This document shows positions 13,102 through 21,503 of a stretch of DNA of 38,715 nucleotides, in pieces. A program made the translations under genes and the position numbers. This stretch comes from Pseudomonadota bacterium (GTDB lineage Bacteria > Pseudomonadota > Gammaproteobacteria > Arenicellales > UBA868). A model generated the notes under the pieces. That model was not told where the DNA came from. It searched no databases and worked only from the letters and a program-made list of their open reading frames with translations. Position 1 is the first letter of the stretch. Each line of letters begins with the position of its first letter. Location of the stretch: assembly GCA_018672825.1 (NCBI GenBank), contig JABHUE010000076.1, positions 1-38,715 on the forward strand, given 5' to 3'.

Positions 13102-13542
13102 ATGCCAGCAGCAAAGAAAAAGGTCGTCGAAGAGCTAATCCATGGCGTTAAGCCCCATAAGCCCAGGCGGGGCGAGCCCTATATGGGCGATGTCCAATCA
13201 GCTCATTTTCGCGAGATTCTTAACGCCTGGAAAAAAGAGCTTCTCGACGATATTAATAAAATCATGTCGGTGATGCAGGATGAAAACATCAACCTTCCTG
13301 ATCCAAATGACAGAGCAACCCTGGAGACCGATCGGTCGCTTGAGCTTCGCACTCGTGATCGTGAAAGAAAACTTGTCAAAAAAATCAATGACTCGCTAGT
13401 CGATCTTGATAAAAGGGATTACGGTTATTGTGAAGATTGCGGAGTCGACATCGGAATCAAACGACTTGAGGCGCGGCCCACCGCTTCCCTTTGTATTGAC
13501 TGTAAATCCCTCAGCGAGATACGCGAAAAGCAAAATGCTTGA
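13102..13542 (+). CDS. dksA: RNA polymerase-binding transcription factor DksA
   Basis: 146 residues, close to the 151 of Escherichia coli DksA. DksA enters the RNA polymerase secondary channel and, with ppGpp, mediates the stringent response. The coiled-coil tip is conserved: DPNDRAT (67-73), with Asp67 and Asp70 matching the two catalytic tip aspartates and Ala72 the conserved alanine. The four-cysteine zinc finger is complete (Cys110, Cys113, Cys131, Cys134) in YCEDCGVDIG and ASLCIDCKSLSEIREKQ. The N-terminus YMGDVQSAHFREIL also matches the family. An inverted repeat follows at 13574-13590, then the dihydroorotase gene 111 bp downstream. Confidence 0.96.
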   Translation: MPAAKKKVVEELIHGVKPHKPRRGEPYMGDVQSAHFREILNAWKKELLDDINKIMSVMQDENINLPDPNDRATLETDRSLELRTRDRERKLVKKINDSLVDLDKRDYGYCEDCGVDIGIKRLEARPTASLCIDCKSLSEIREKQNA

Positions 13543-13573
13543 AATTTGAACTTTAGACGCCCGTCAATAGCGC

Positions 13574-13590
13574 ACCATGACTCTCATGGT
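13574..13590 (+). terminator. hairpin after dksA, no U tract
   Basis: ACCATGA-CTC-TCATGGT is a perfect 7-bp inverted repeat with a 3-base loop, 31 bp after the dksA stop. CGC/GCG at 13571-13573 and 13593-13595 can extend the stem past a 2-base bulge. There is no run of T after it, so it may be a weak terminator, an mRNA 3'-end stabiliser or an operator rather than a classical intrinsic terminator. Confidence 0.4.
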
Positions 13591-13653
13591 TTGCGGTCAG
13601 GAAACAGGTAAAATGTTTGGCGCCTTCCCGCCTTAAACATCGAGTAACACGCC

Positions 13654-14976
13654 ATGTATCAACTTATCATTCGAAATGCGCAGATTGCCAACCCTGATGG
13701 CAGTTCTTTTGAAAGCGACTTAGCGTGCAACCAAGGCCGCATTGAGAAGATTGCCCCGGAAATTTCAACCGACGCGGTTGAGCAGATCGATGCAGAGGGG
13801 CATCTACTTATGCCGGGCGTTATTGATCCGCAAGTGCATTTTCGAGAGCCAGGGGGCGATGAACGCGAAAATCTTGCGTCAGGATCCAGAGCCGCTGTGC
13901 GTGGGGGTGTCACTAGTTTTCTTGAGATGCCTAACTGCAAACCCCCAACAACCGATCAAGAGCAGCTCTCCTGGAAAATCGATCGTGCATCTAAGACGAG
14001 TGTTGCAAATTTTGGATTCTTTATCGGCGCGACCAGCGGTAACCTGCGTTCGCTTAACGACGCACAGCCAGCATGTGGCATAAAGATCTTTATGGGGTCA
14101 AGCACGGGCGATCTTTTGGTTGATGATGAAAAGCATCTGGATCAAATCTTTGGCAACGGAAGTCGCCTGATAGCCGTCCACGCAGAAGATGAGACTCGCA
14201 TTCAAGATCGAACAAAATCGCTCCTGGATGGTAATGAGAATCCTGACTATTCTATTCACTCCGTAATTCGAGATCCTCAGACTGCGCTGATCGCGACCGA
14301 GCGAGCCCTATCGCTCAGCAAGAAATATGAAAGGCGGCTCCATGTTCTTCATCTATCAACTGCTGAAGAAGTTAAAAGACTCCGACATGACAAGCCTGAT
14401 TGGGTCTCATGTGAAGCGATCCCTAATCACCTTTTCCTAAACACTGATGATTATAAAACCCTCGGCTCCCGGGTACAGATGAACCCCCCGATTCGCGATC
14501 CAGAGAACACTCCAGAACTTTGGGCCGGGTTACACGACGGCACTATCGACATCATTGCGACTGATCATGCTCCCCATCTATTGAGCGACAAGGGCAAGCC
14601 TTACCCATATTCTCCTTCGGGAATGCCAGGGGTGGAAACGTCTCTTCCTCTTATGCTAACCGCAATGCAGGAAGGTAAATGCGATCTTGCTCAAATCCAA
14701 AAATGGATGTGTTCCGGGCCAGCGACTCTTTACGGAATTCCAAACAAAGGTGCGATCCGTGAAGGTTTCGATGCTGATTTAACGCTTGTCAATTTAGACG
14801 CCAGTAAGGTGGTTACCGATGAAGAAGTGTTCAGCAAGGTTAAATGGAGTCCTTTTTCTGGAAGAGCGCTTACCGGGTGGCCCATTTACACTATCGTAGG
14901 CGGGAACATCGTTTTTGATAACGGCATTGTTCGCGACAACGTTTATGGAAAAGCGCTTACTTACTCTTCGCAATAA
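13654..14976 (+). CDS. pyrC: dihydroorotase, class I
   Basis: 440 residues, typical of class I (PyrC/PyrX) dihydroorotases, which cyclise carbamoyl aspartate to dihydroorotate in pyrimidine synthesis. Amidohydrolase features: MPGVIDPQVHFREPG (53-67), Lys144 in GIKIFMGSS as the bridging carboxylysine candidate, His176 (VHAEDE), His233 (LHLSTAEE), the QMNPPIR loop and Asp304 in IIATDHAPH. The usual first metal ligand of the DxHxH motif is glutamine here (Asp58-Pro-Gln60-Val-His62); a similar D-x-QVHFREPG form occurs, from memory, in other class I enzymes such as those of Bacteroidetes, so activity need not be lost. The gene follows dksA and is convergent with recR. Hydantoinase or allantoinase is less likely from the motifs. 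Confidence 0.88.
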   Translation: MYQLIIRNAQIANPDGSSFESDLACNQGRIEKIAPEISTDAVEQIDAEGHLLMPGVIDPQVHFREPGGDERENLASGSRAAVRGGVTSFLEMPNCKPPTTDQEQLSWKIDRASKTSVANFGFFIGATSGNLRSLNDAQPACGIKIFMGSSTGDLLVDDEKHLDQIFGNGSRLIAVHAEDETRIQDRTKSLLDGNENPDYSIHSVIRDPQTALIATERALSLSKKYERRLHVLHLSTAEEVKRLRHDKPDWVSCEAIPNHLFLNTDDYKTLGSRVQMNPPIRDPENTPELWAGLHDGTIDIIATDHAPHLLSDKGKPYPYSPSGMPGVETSLPLMLTAMQEGKCDLAQIQKWMCSGPATLYGIPNKGAIREGFDADLTLVNLDASKVVTDEEVFSKVKWSPFSGRALTGWPIYTIVGGNIVFDNGIVRDNVYGKALTYSSQ

Positions 14977-14995
14977 TCGCGAGCTAGAATAAAAT

Positions 14996-15604
14996 TTAGG
15001 ATTTTTCGCCGAGCATCCGTCGATCAGCAAATGCCTGATTCAGCGTATTGGCATCCATATATTCAAGTTCACCCCCTGCCGGCACACCACGGGCAAGTCG
15101 AGAGATCTTTACCGGTTTATCCTCAAGGAGGTCATACAAATAGTCCGCAGTCGCCTGACCTTCGACCGTTAAGTTTGTGCCCAAGATAACCTCGGCTACG
15201 TCATCTTTAGTCACCACACCGAGCAACCGGTCAAACCCTAACTGCTCAGGACCCACACCATCGAGTGGGGATAGATGGCCCATCAATACAAAATAGTAGC
15301 CGGTGTAAGCCCCTGCTTGCTCTATCGTATCTAGATCTGCAGGTGTTTCAACCACGCATAAAATTGAACTATCTCTCTTACCCGAACTGCAAATCCCGCA
15401 AAATTCCTCCTCGCTGAAATTATTGCAGCGGGCGCAATGGTTGACGCTGGAAATTGCCGCGTTTAAAGCTTCTGCGATTACCTTTCCACCCTCTCGGTCA
15501 CGCTCTAAAAGATGGAAAGCCATCCGTCCAGCTGTCCGAGGCCCGACGCCTGGAAGCCTCCTAAGCGCGTCCTTTAGGTTTTCAATCGCTTGATCACTAG
15601 CCAT
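14996..15604 (-). CDS. recR: recombination mediator RecR
   Basis: 202 residues, standard length. RecR acts with RecF/RecO in loading RecA at single-strand gaps. The N-terminus has the helix-hairpin-helix ([19 protein letters not shown], residues 15-33), then a four-cysteine zinc finger (Cys57, Cys60, Cys69, Cys72) and a Toprim domain ([33 protein letters not shown]). The C-terminal [23 protein letters not shown] is the conserved RecR end. The ATG lies inside the ybaB 3' end (8-bp overlap), so recR is translationally coupled to ybaB in the dnaX-ybaB-recR operon. Confidence 0.97.
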   Translation of the reverse strand: MASDQAIENLKDALRRLPGVGPRTAGRMAFHLLERDREGGKVIAEALNAAISSVNHCARCNNFSEEEFCGICSSGKRDSSILCVVETPADLDTIEQAGAYTGYYFVLMGHLSPLDGVGPEQLGFDRLLGVVTKDDVAEVILGTNLTVEGQATADYLYDLLEDKPVKISRLARGVPAGGELEYMDANTLNQAFADRRMLGEKS

Positions 15605-15926
15605 TGAGGCCTGACAGGTTTAGACCCGGGATATCAATGCCCGAGGTCAGCCCCCCCATTTTTTCCTGAGTTACTTTTTCGACTCTTCGAACAGCGTCAT
15701 TCATCGCCGCTGCAATTAAATCTTCCAAAACTGCTTTATCGTCTCCCAAGAGGCTATCATCAATCTGAACTCGGCGAACGTCATGGCGACCAGTCATTAC
15801 AACTTCAACCAATCCTCCCCCTGCTGATCCAACCACCTCCATGGCTGCAAGAGTCTCTTGTGCGGACTTGAGCTTCTCCTGCATTTCCTGCGCTTGCCGC
15901 ATTATGTTGCCTAACGGTCCTTTCAT
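15597..15926 (-). CDS. ybaB: YbaB/EbfC family nucleoid-associated protein
   Basis: 109 residues, normal for the YbaB/EbfC family of small dimeric DNA-binding proteins. Characteristic sequence is [19 protein letters not shown] (9-27) followed by [21 protein letters not shown] and [17 protein letters not shown]. The start ATG shares one base with the dnaX TAA stop (TAATG) and is preceded by the purine-rich GAGAGGAAAAG, so translation is coupled. Position between dnaX and recR is the conserved bacterial order. Confidence 0.96.
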   Translation of the reverse strand: MKGPLGNIMRQAQEMQEKLKSAQETLAAMEVVGSAGGGLVEVVMTGRHDVRRVQIDDSLLGDDKAVLEDLIAAAMNDAVRRVEKVTQEKMGGLTSGIDIPGLNLSGLNG

Positions 15927-17614
15927 TAACTTTTCCTCTCTAGATTTCCAGACTTTACAGATTCAGGAATAACAGTGGCATTAAAAACTGACACTAAGTC
16001 TTGTACAGTAGGGTCTTCGATCAATTTTTTGTAAGCTCGATCTTTGTCTTCCTGCTCCTGCCGTGCGTGTACAACCGCTGGTGTCTCTGCTGTCACCTCT
16101 TCCTTCTCAACAATATTAATTTTGACGGAATCCGTGCAGTATTTGCTCAGCAATTGTGTCAACGCTTCCTGACGCGAATCGGTTAATAAACCCGATAACC
16201 TTTGTTCGATGACCAGGAACAGGGTGCTGTTTGCGGAATCATATCTTTCAGGCGCGATATTCATCGCTAACTCTTTAGTCACGCCTGTCACTCCTGATTG
16301 ATCTACAAAATCAGTCCAAGCAGCGGCGCTGCATAGATTTGAGATCACATTCCCCCCGTCTTTGAGCATCATTGATGCCTTCGGATCAGCCTTTTCGTGA
16401 CGCGCATCATCACTAGCGTGCGGTGTCGGTTCGGGCTCCGGCGTCTCGCTCGTTCGCTTGATAATTTTCGGATTCGCCGCCTTTTTTCTAATTGAGCCCG
16501 TGTCGCCTGTCACTAGCGTTGATGAGTCATTATTCACCTGAAACGCAAGCATTCTTAATAGCACCATCTCAAAACCAGAAGCCGCATCCGGTGCAAAGCG
16601 CAAATCTTTTTTACCCACTAAACCAATTTGATAAAAGAGCTGCACATCCTGTTTTGAAAAAATTTCTGCGAGAAATTGGACGAGTTCGGTATCCGCCTGC
16701 TTAACCTTGACTGCTTCGGGCACTACCTGATAAAGAGATACGTTATGGAACGTCATTAGAATCTCATCGAGGGCATTATTGTAATCAATCGCTCGCTCAT
16801 TCATCTGTGAAACGGTCTCCATCAAAACGACGCCATCACCCCGCGCGAGCGATCGCAGAATTGTATCCACATGATGGACTTCAATCATCCCGAGCATGTC
16901 CCGGACATCCTGACCCCTAACCGTTCCTTTACCGAAAGCAATGCCCTGGTCCATTAAGCTAAGGGCATCCCGCATACTCCCATTTGCTGCTCGGGAAAGA
17001 ATTTGCAGCCCGCCATCATCAGTCGGTAGACCTTCCGCATCAGCGATTTTTTTGAGTTGGCTTGAAATCTCAACAGCCGACAGCGCGCGCAGATTAAACT
17101 GCAGGCATCTCGAAAGAATGGTCGCTGGTAATTTCTGAGGATCCGTTGTTGCCAGCAAAAACTTCACATGAGGTGGCGGCTCCTCAAGCGTCTTCAGTAA
17201 TGCATTAAAACTGTGACCGGACAACATATGCACTTCGTCGATCAGGTAAATCTTGTAACGACCCATGGTCGGTGCATACTGGACATTGTCAAGAATCTCT
17301 CGTGTATCATCAACACGCGTGCGCGATGCCGCGTCAATCTCGATAAGATCAATAAAACGCCCTTCATCAACGCTTTGGCATGTCGAGCAAACACCACAAG
17401 GTGAAGCAGAGGGGCCGGTTTCGCAATTGAGAGATTTCGCCAGAATCCGTGCAAGCGTTGTCTTGCCCACACCGCGGGTTCCACTAAACAAAAATGCATG
17501 ATGAACGCGATCTTGCTCAAGCGCGTTGCTCAATGCTGAAACAACGTGGCTCTGTCCGACAACATCCTCAAAAATTTGGGGGCGCCATTTTCGGGCGAGT
17601 GCTTGGTAACTCAT
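15926..17614 (-). CDS. dnaX: DNA polymerase III subunits tau (and probably gamma)
   Basis: 562 residues. DnaX is the clamp-loader ATPase; full-length tau also tethers polymerase cores and the helicase. Domains I-II: Walker [10 protein letters not shown] (45-53), zinc-binding Cys64/Cys73/Cys76/Cys79, DEVH Walker B (126-129), sensor SRC (168-170). Domain III ends near [10 protein letters not shown] (about 360). A linker and tau-specific C-terminal domains IV-V follow, somewhat shorter than in Escherichia coli (643 residues in total). At codons 377-378 there is an A AAA AAG heptamer in the same register as the E. coli dnaX slippery site; a -1 shift would add 22 residues and stop, giving about 400 residues as a gamma form. 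First protein-coding gene after the SRP RNA. Confidence 0.96.
   Translation of the reverse strand: MSYQALARKWRPQIFEDVVGQSHVVSALSNALEQDRVHHAFLFSGTRGVGKTTLARILAKSLNCETGPSASPCGVCSTCQSVDEGRFIDLIEIDAASRTRVDDTREILDNVQYAPTMGRYKIYLIDEVHMLSGHSFNALLKTLEEPPPHVKFLLATTDPQKLPATILSRCLQFNLRALSAVEISSQLKKIADAEGLPTDDGGLQILSRAANGSMRDALSLMDQGIAFGKGTVRGQDVRDMLGMIEVHHVDTILRSLARGDGVVLMETVSQMNERAIDYNNALDEILMTFHNVSLYQVVPEAVKVKQADTELVQFLAEIFSKQDVQLFYQIGLVGKKDLRFAPDAASGFEMVLLRMLAFQVNNDSSTLVTGDTGSIRKKAANPKIIKRTSETPEPEPTPHASDDARHEKADPKASMMLKDGGNVISNLCSAAAWTDFVDQSGVTGVTKELAMNIAPERYDSANSTLFLVIEQRLSGLLTDSRQEALTQLLSKYCTDSVKINIVEKEEVTAETPAVVHARQEQEDKDRAYKKLIEDPTVQDLVSVFNATVIPESVKSGNLERKS
16481..16487 (-). promoter_or_regulatory. 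candidate -1 frameshift (slippery) site in dnaX
   Basis: On the minus strand the codons AGA AAA AAG GCG contain A AAA AAG with the zero frame reading AAA AAG, the same register as the Escherichia coli dnaX site. The -1 frame then reads 22 codons (starting GGC GGC GAA) to a TAG. The site falls just after clamp-loader domain III, as in known gamma forms. Downstream CGGCG could pair with CGCCG about 30 bases later, but the stem is weak, and I see no clear upstream internal Shine-Dalgarno. Transcriptional slippage on the six-A run is an alternative mechanism. Confidence 0.6.
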
Positions 17615-17679
17615 TTGCTATCTCAACCCGTTACGAGCGGTGATAAAAATCCTACTTTATAAAACATGAAATGGAGACG

Positions 17680-17789
17680 GCGCCAGCCCGCCTTACCCCG
17701 ACACCCAAGTTGGATGCTGCGGCTGCTTCCTTCCGGACCTGACCGGGTTCACACCCTTTCGCCATCGGGGAGACCGACTGTCACCGCCA
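17680..17789 (-). ncRNA. ffs: signal recognition particle 4.5S RNA (small bacterial type)
   Basis: On the minus strand the conserved SRP RNA apical loop and symmetric/asymmetric bulge sequence GTCAGGTCCGGAAGGAAGCA is present, containing the GGAA tetraloop and the AGCA of the Ffh-binding region. The flanks, ending near GGCGGTGACAGTCGG on the 5' side and GGCGGGCTGGCGCC on the 3' side, can close the long hairpin. The size, about 110 bases, fits the small bacterial class lacking the Alu domain. It lies just upstream of dnaX in the same direction, as in Pseudomonas and relatives. Exact ends are estimated from pairing. Confidence 0.93.
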
Positions 17790-17826
17790 TAAACTTTTCA
17801 CTTAAACCTATTTACGCAATAACTAG

Positions 17827-17835
17827 ATTGTAGCA
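17827..17835 (-). promoter_or_regulatory. extended -10 promoter element for the SRP RNA
   Basis: The minus strand reads TGCTACAAT, a TGn extended -10 hexamer matching TATAAT at 4 of 6 positions with the two essential ends, about 38 bases before the SRP RNA 5' end. The predicted start site near 17820 would leave a short 5' leader to be trimmed. No good -35 hexamer is seen at standard spacing, which the extended -10 would compensate for. Confidence 0.45.
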
Positions 17836-17876
17836 CTCGGACCGCGCCCAATTAGTCGCCGGTTTTATATGGTGCC

Positions 17877-18533
17877 TCATATTTTTCGAAAAATACAAAA
17901 CTTCCCGTCTGCAGATTCGCCCTCAAAATACGACTCATCACTTATGGTTTCTATTGACATCACCCGTTCATTTTCCAATATCGCAAGCGCTTGGTCGAAC
18001 CCAGCCGATGTCCAAAGTTGGCTATGGATCGTACAGGCAAAGGGGGCGCCTTGCTCTAACACCCGAAATATCTCGCGAAACGCAGACGGCCCCACATGGC
18101 CGTGGGTAAAAGTGCCGCACGAAATTGCGCCTGCGTAAGTAGCATCCTCGATGAGCAGTTTCTCCTCAAGGTCTGCCTCGATCAAAAAACGATAAATATC
18201 CTTTTGATCGGCTTCGGCAAGCATCTCCGGTGAGAAATCTAAACCAACAACATTGGCAAAAGACTCTCCGACCAAGTGATCGGCAACCAATCCTGTTCCA
18301 CAACCTATATCAAGAACTGGACTCGATCGATCAGTCATTGCGTTGGCAAACAGCGTCGCTATTTTTTTAGGACCCTGATACTTCAGACCTGTTTCGAGAT
18401 GATGATCATAAGTTTGCGCCCAATCGCGATAAAGCTTTTTGGCGTCATCTGATGTGCTTAGGCTATAGGCCCGCTTTAACAGTTTTTTTGATGATTCATC
18501 GGCGAATTTTTTATTTGGATCGGACTGTGGCAT
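17877..18533 (-). CDS. class I SAM-dependent methyltransferase
   Basis: 218 residues with a Rossmann-like methyltransferase fold: motif I LDIGCGTGLVADHL (about residues 75-88), the acidic motif II region VVGLDFSPEMLAEAD, and post-I GAISCGTFTHGHVGP. The N-terminus DDAKKLYRDWAQTYDHHLE is a common opening of the ubiquinone/WBSCR27-like methyltransferase group. The methylated substrate cannot be inferred. It ends 87 bp before the SRP RNA and starts 19 bp after the M50 protease gene on the same strand, so the two may share a transcript. Confidence 0.85.
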   Translation of the reverse strand: MPQSDPNKKFADESSKKLLKRAYSLSTSDDAKKLYRDWAQTYDHHLETGLKYQGPKKIATLFANAMTDRSSPVLDIGCGTGLVADHLVGESFANVVGLDFSPEMLAEADQKDIYRFLIEADLEEKLLIEDATYAGAISCGTFTHGHVGPSAFREIFRVLEQGAPFACTIHSQLWTSAGFDQALAILENERVMSIETISDESYFEGESADGKFCIFRKI

Positions 18534-18552
18534 AGCTAATTACTTAAGTTGG

Positions 18553-19197
18553 TTAAATAACCGCAATCAACGGAAGAATAGCGGAACTCCAGTTAATCAC
18601 AGTTGAAAAAATCGGTACGCCTAATATTGCGAGCCCCACTATCGCCAGCAACGCGTAGTTGCCATAGCGGGCATTGTAGTATCGATAAAAAGCAGCCAAC
18701 CGACGAGGAAGAAGATATGGCAGGATGTAATGACCATCCAATGCGCCAACCGGCAATAAATTAAAAATCATTAGCAGCAAGTTTATTTGAGCTAAATAGA
18801 TAAAAAATAACTGAGCCCCCGAATCATCAAGGTCAATATACCCCCATTTCAATCCCAGTAGATACGTATTGATGGTAATCACAGCGAGCAACAAATTCAT
18901 CAATGGTCCAGCTGCTGCCACAACAAGCTCAGCATAACGAGAGCGGAACAGTCGAGGATCAGTTGGCACAGGTCGTGCGTACCCGAACCCGACAAAAATC
19001 ACCATCATTAGACCAACAGGATCAATATGCGCCAACGGGTTAATCGTTAAGCGGCCTGCCCGCTTAGCGGTATCGTCACCGAAGCGCATTGCGGCGAAAG
19101 CATGTCCGAATTCATGGAAAGAAAGTGAGATCACCAACGCTACAAGAATTATCAAAAATAGCGTCCATTGGCCTTGCGAAATTAGACTAATCATCAA
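18553..19197 (-). CDS. site-2 protease family (M50) membrane metalloprotease
   Basis: 214 residues with about five membrane helices. The zinc-binding HExxH motif is HEFGH (residues 28-32) inside the first helix region, and the third ligand is in NLLPVGALDGHYILPYLLP (about 140-158), the NPDG-like motif of M50 enzymes. No PDZ domain is present, so it belongs to the small, PDZ-less YwhC/Rv-like subgroup rather than RseP. Such proteins cut substrates within the membrane; targets are generally unknown. Either of two adjacent Met codons could be the start. It is divergent from the metY-like gene across a 170-bp AT-rich region. Confidence 0.87.
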   Translation of the reverse strand: MMISLISQGQWTLFLIILVALVISLSFHEFGHAFAAMRFGDDTAKRAGRLTINPLAHIDPVGLMMVIFVGFGYARPVPTDPRLFRSRYAELVVAAAGPLMNLLLAVITINTYLLGLKWGYIDLDDSGAQLFFIYLAQINLLLMIFNLLPVGALDGHYILPYLLPRRLAAFYRYYNARYGNYALLAIVGLAILGVPIFSTVINWSSAILPLIAVI

Positions 19198-19367
19198 AAA
19201 TACCTTTCGTAGACCTAGATATTGCTCAAAATAATAAAACCTTTAATCTTAATTTAAAAACTGTAACATAGAAAAAAATCGGCACGCTAATTATATTTAC
19301 AAACACAGACGATCCATAAGTTAAAAAATTTTTTCGTTAGAAAAATGATCTATCCAAAGGAGAAAAA

Positions 19368-20639
19368 ATGAAAATCGAAACAAAGATGATCCACTCGGGC
19401 TACAAGCCCGACCCTACCACTAACTCGGTTGCGGTTCCTATTTATCAAACAGCCTCCTACTCGTTTAGGGACACCCAACACGGGGCAGATCTTTTTAACT
19501 TGGCTGAGCTTGGAAATATCTACACACGAATTATGAATCCCACGAGTGACGTGCTGGAACAGCGGGTAGCTGATATGGAGGGTGGTGTGGCGGCTCTAGC
19601 ACTTGCATCTGGGCAGGCTGCGACGACTTATTCGCTCCTAACGATTACAGAAGCCGGGGATAACTTTATTTGCATGTCGACCCTTTATGGCGGCACTTAC
19701 AACCTATTTGCTCATACATTTCCGCAGTTAGGGATAACACCTCGATTTGTTAATCCAGAAAATCTGGATGAAATGGAGAAACTCTTCGATAACAAAACTA
19801 AAGCCGTTTACTGCGAATCAATTGGCAACCCGGCGGGGAATGTAGTTGACCTCGCGCGAGTTGCCGAAATTGCGCATGCACACGGTGTTCCGGTAATCGT
19901 CGATAACACCGTTCCCACGCCCTACCTGTGCCGACCTTTCGAGCATGGCTGCGACATTGTCGTCCACTCCCTCACTAAATACATGTCGGGTCATGGCACA
20001 ATCATCGGTGGAATCATCGTCGACTCAAACCAGTTTGACTGGGTTGCAAACAAAGAGCGTTTCGATCGGCTAAACGAACCTGATGTTTCCTACCATGGGG
20101 TCGTCTACACTGAAACAGGGCTACCACCCTACATTCTTCGCGCAAGAGTTGTTCCCCTTCGCAATATGGGCGCTTCACAAACACCCATGAATTCGTTCCT
20201 GATCATGCAAGGAATTGAAACGCTCGCCCTTCGGATGGATCGAATCTGTGACAACACCCTTGCGGTTGCAAAATACCTAGAAGACCATTCTCAAGTCGAA
20301 TGGGTACGTTATGCCGGCCTCGATAGTAGCCCGCATAAGGCGCTTCTTGACAAATATATGGGCGGTCGCGGTTCTGGAGTCATGAGCTTCGGCGTCAAAG
20401 GAGGAAAGGAGGCTGCGCCGAAATTTATTGACGCCGTTAACCTCATCACCAGACTCGTTAATATCGGGGATGCCAAGTCGTTAGCCTGTCATCCAGCGAG
20501 CACGACTCATCGACAATTATCGCCTGAGGAGCTTGCGACTTCTGGCGTGTCAGAAGACCTGATCCGACTGTCCATCGGGATTGAGCACATCGACGATATT
20601 ATTGAGGACATCGATCAGGCGTTAGAAGCTACAAAATAG
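19368..20639 (+). CDS. metY: O-acetylhomoserine sulfhydrylase / Cys-Met metabolism PLP enzyme
   Basis: 423 residues, the MetY length (cystathionine gamma-synthase is nearer 385). The family transfers sulfide or methanethiol onto O-acetylhomoserine, making homocysteine or methionine. The N-terminal TASYSFRDTQHGADLFNLAE and NIYTRIMNPTSDVLEQRVA are typical of MetY; the PLP lysine is Lys204 in VHSLTKYMSGHGT, with VIVDNTVPTPYL (Asp179) before it. The C-terminal SLACHPASTTHRQLSPEE is also MetY-like. A strong AAAGGAG ribosome binding site precedes the ATG by six bases. Upstream is a 170-bp AT-rich leader/promoter region. A long hairpin follows the stop. Methionine gamma-lyase is possible but less likely. 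Confidence 0.85.
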   Translation: MKIETKMIHSGYKPDPTTNSVAVPIYQTASYSFRDTQHGADLFNLAELGNIYTRIMNPTSDVLEQRVADMEGGVAALALASGQAATTYSLLTITEAGDNFICMSTLYGGTYNLFAHTFPQLGITPRFVNPENLDEMEKLFDNKTKAVYCESIGNPAGNVVDLARVAEIAHAHGVPVIVDNTVPTPYLCRPFEHGCDIVVHSLTKYMSGHGTIIGGIIVDSNQFDWVANKERFDRLNEPDVSYHGVVYTETGLPPYILRARVVPLRNMGASQTPMNSFLIMQGIETLALRMDRICDNTLAVAKYLEDHSQVEWVRYAGLDSSPHKALLDKYMGGRGSGVMSFGVKGGKEAAPKFIDAVNLITRLVNIGDAKSLACHPASTTHRQLSPEELATSGVSEDLIRLSIGIEHIDDIIEDIDQALEATK

Positions 20640-20653
20640 TTTGGCCGCATAGT

Positions 20654-20689
20654 AGAGTGAGAATAGGATTAAATTTCTATTCTCACTCT
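20654..20689. terminator. 13-bp bidirectional hairpin between convergent genes
   Basis: AGAGTGAGAATAG (20654-20666) and CTATTCTCACTCT (20677-20689) form a perfect 13-bp stem with a 10-base A/T-rich loop, 14 bp after the metY-like stop. The right arm overlaps the last codons and TGA stop of the convergent nuclease gene. There is no U tract on either strand, so it may act as a bidirectional transcription end or 3' mRNA protector rather than a textbook intrinsic terminator. Confidence 0.65.
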
Positions 20690-21435
20690 TGGCCTAAAAT
20701 TAACTCAGCGACCAGTGGTAAATGATCGGACGCCTGTCGTGCAACGGCGAGCCGGGACGGCAAAAGATTTTCGACCCTGATTCCGCCGCGCACGTAAAGA
20801 CTATCTAGTGGACGCACTGGTGCATACGCCGGGAAGGTCTTTGGCTTTCGTCGAACCCCATGAAATCCCGCAGGCCCCATGACCTGACGACCTAAACTGC
20901 CCCAGACATCGTTAAGATCGCCCGCGACAATAATGGGTGTATTTTTTGCAACCCGCTGCACACTCGCATGCAACAGCAGTTTCTTCAATTGCATACGACG
21001 CTCTATTCCTGACAACCCCAAATGAAGATTAAACAGATGAAGACTTCGGGTCTGAGACTGTCCAGCCCGCTGACTGAAAATTGGCGCGCGAACCCGGGCA
21101 TACAGAGCGCTGCGTTTCTTTTTGGGTCCAATTGTCAGATCAATATTGACAGATTCGATGAGGGGCCAACGACTAAAAATTGCATTGCCATAACCTCTTG
21201 CCTCCGACACTCGCACATTTGGCACCCAAACCCGATGGGAAAGGCCAATCGCCTCTCCTATGACATCTACCTGGAGGGTATCACTCAACGACTTACTATG
21301 GCGGACCACTTCCTGCAATAAAGCAATGTCAGGCTGATGATGATTAATAATCTCAACAATTCGACCTAAATCATAACGTCGATCGACACCACCAACACAT
21401 TTGTGTATGTTGTACGTTAATACTTTAATTTTCAT
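20683..21435 (-). CDS. endonuclease/exonuclease/phosphatase family protein
   Basis: 250 residues with the EEP fold signatures in order: LTYNIHKCVGG (residues 6-16), ALLQEVV (metal-binding Glu about 42), FNLHLGLSGIERRMQ, VAGDLNDVWGS (Asp/Asn pair) and the terminal ASDHLPLVAEL with the catalytic Asp-His. The family covers DNA repair nucleases, sphingomyelinases and phosphoinositide phosphatases; this short form resembles the bacterial YbhP-like group next to cardiolipin synthases, but no such gene is adjacent. No signal peptide. An AAGG-containing purine tract precedes the start. The substrate is unknown. Confidence 0.87.
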   Translation of the reverse strand: MKIKVLTYNIHKCVGGVDRRYDLGRIVEIINHHQPDIALLQEVVRHSKSLSDTLQVDVIGEAIGLSHRVWVPNVRVSEARGYGNAIFSRWPLIESVNIDLTIGPKKKRSALYARVRAPIFSQRAGQSQTRSLHLFNLHLGLSGIERRMQLKKLLLHASVQRVAKNTPIIVAGDLNDVWGSLGRQVMGPAGFHGVRRKPKTFPAYAPVRPLDSLYVRGGIRVENLLPSRLAVARQASDHLPLVAELILGQE

Positions 21436-21503
21436 CTGTTTAACTTTACCTTAAAATTAGGGCGTCACTGACAGCCCAGACTAAGGCAATATCTCGCATC
21501 TCA

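Noticed and set aside
19198-19367. SAM riboswitch in the leader of the metY-like gene
   Set aside because: The 170-bp AT-rich leader shows no SAM-I, SAM-II or SAM-V core that I can recognise; only an AAAAAATTTTTT palindrome and the ribosome binding site. A covariance-model search would settle it.
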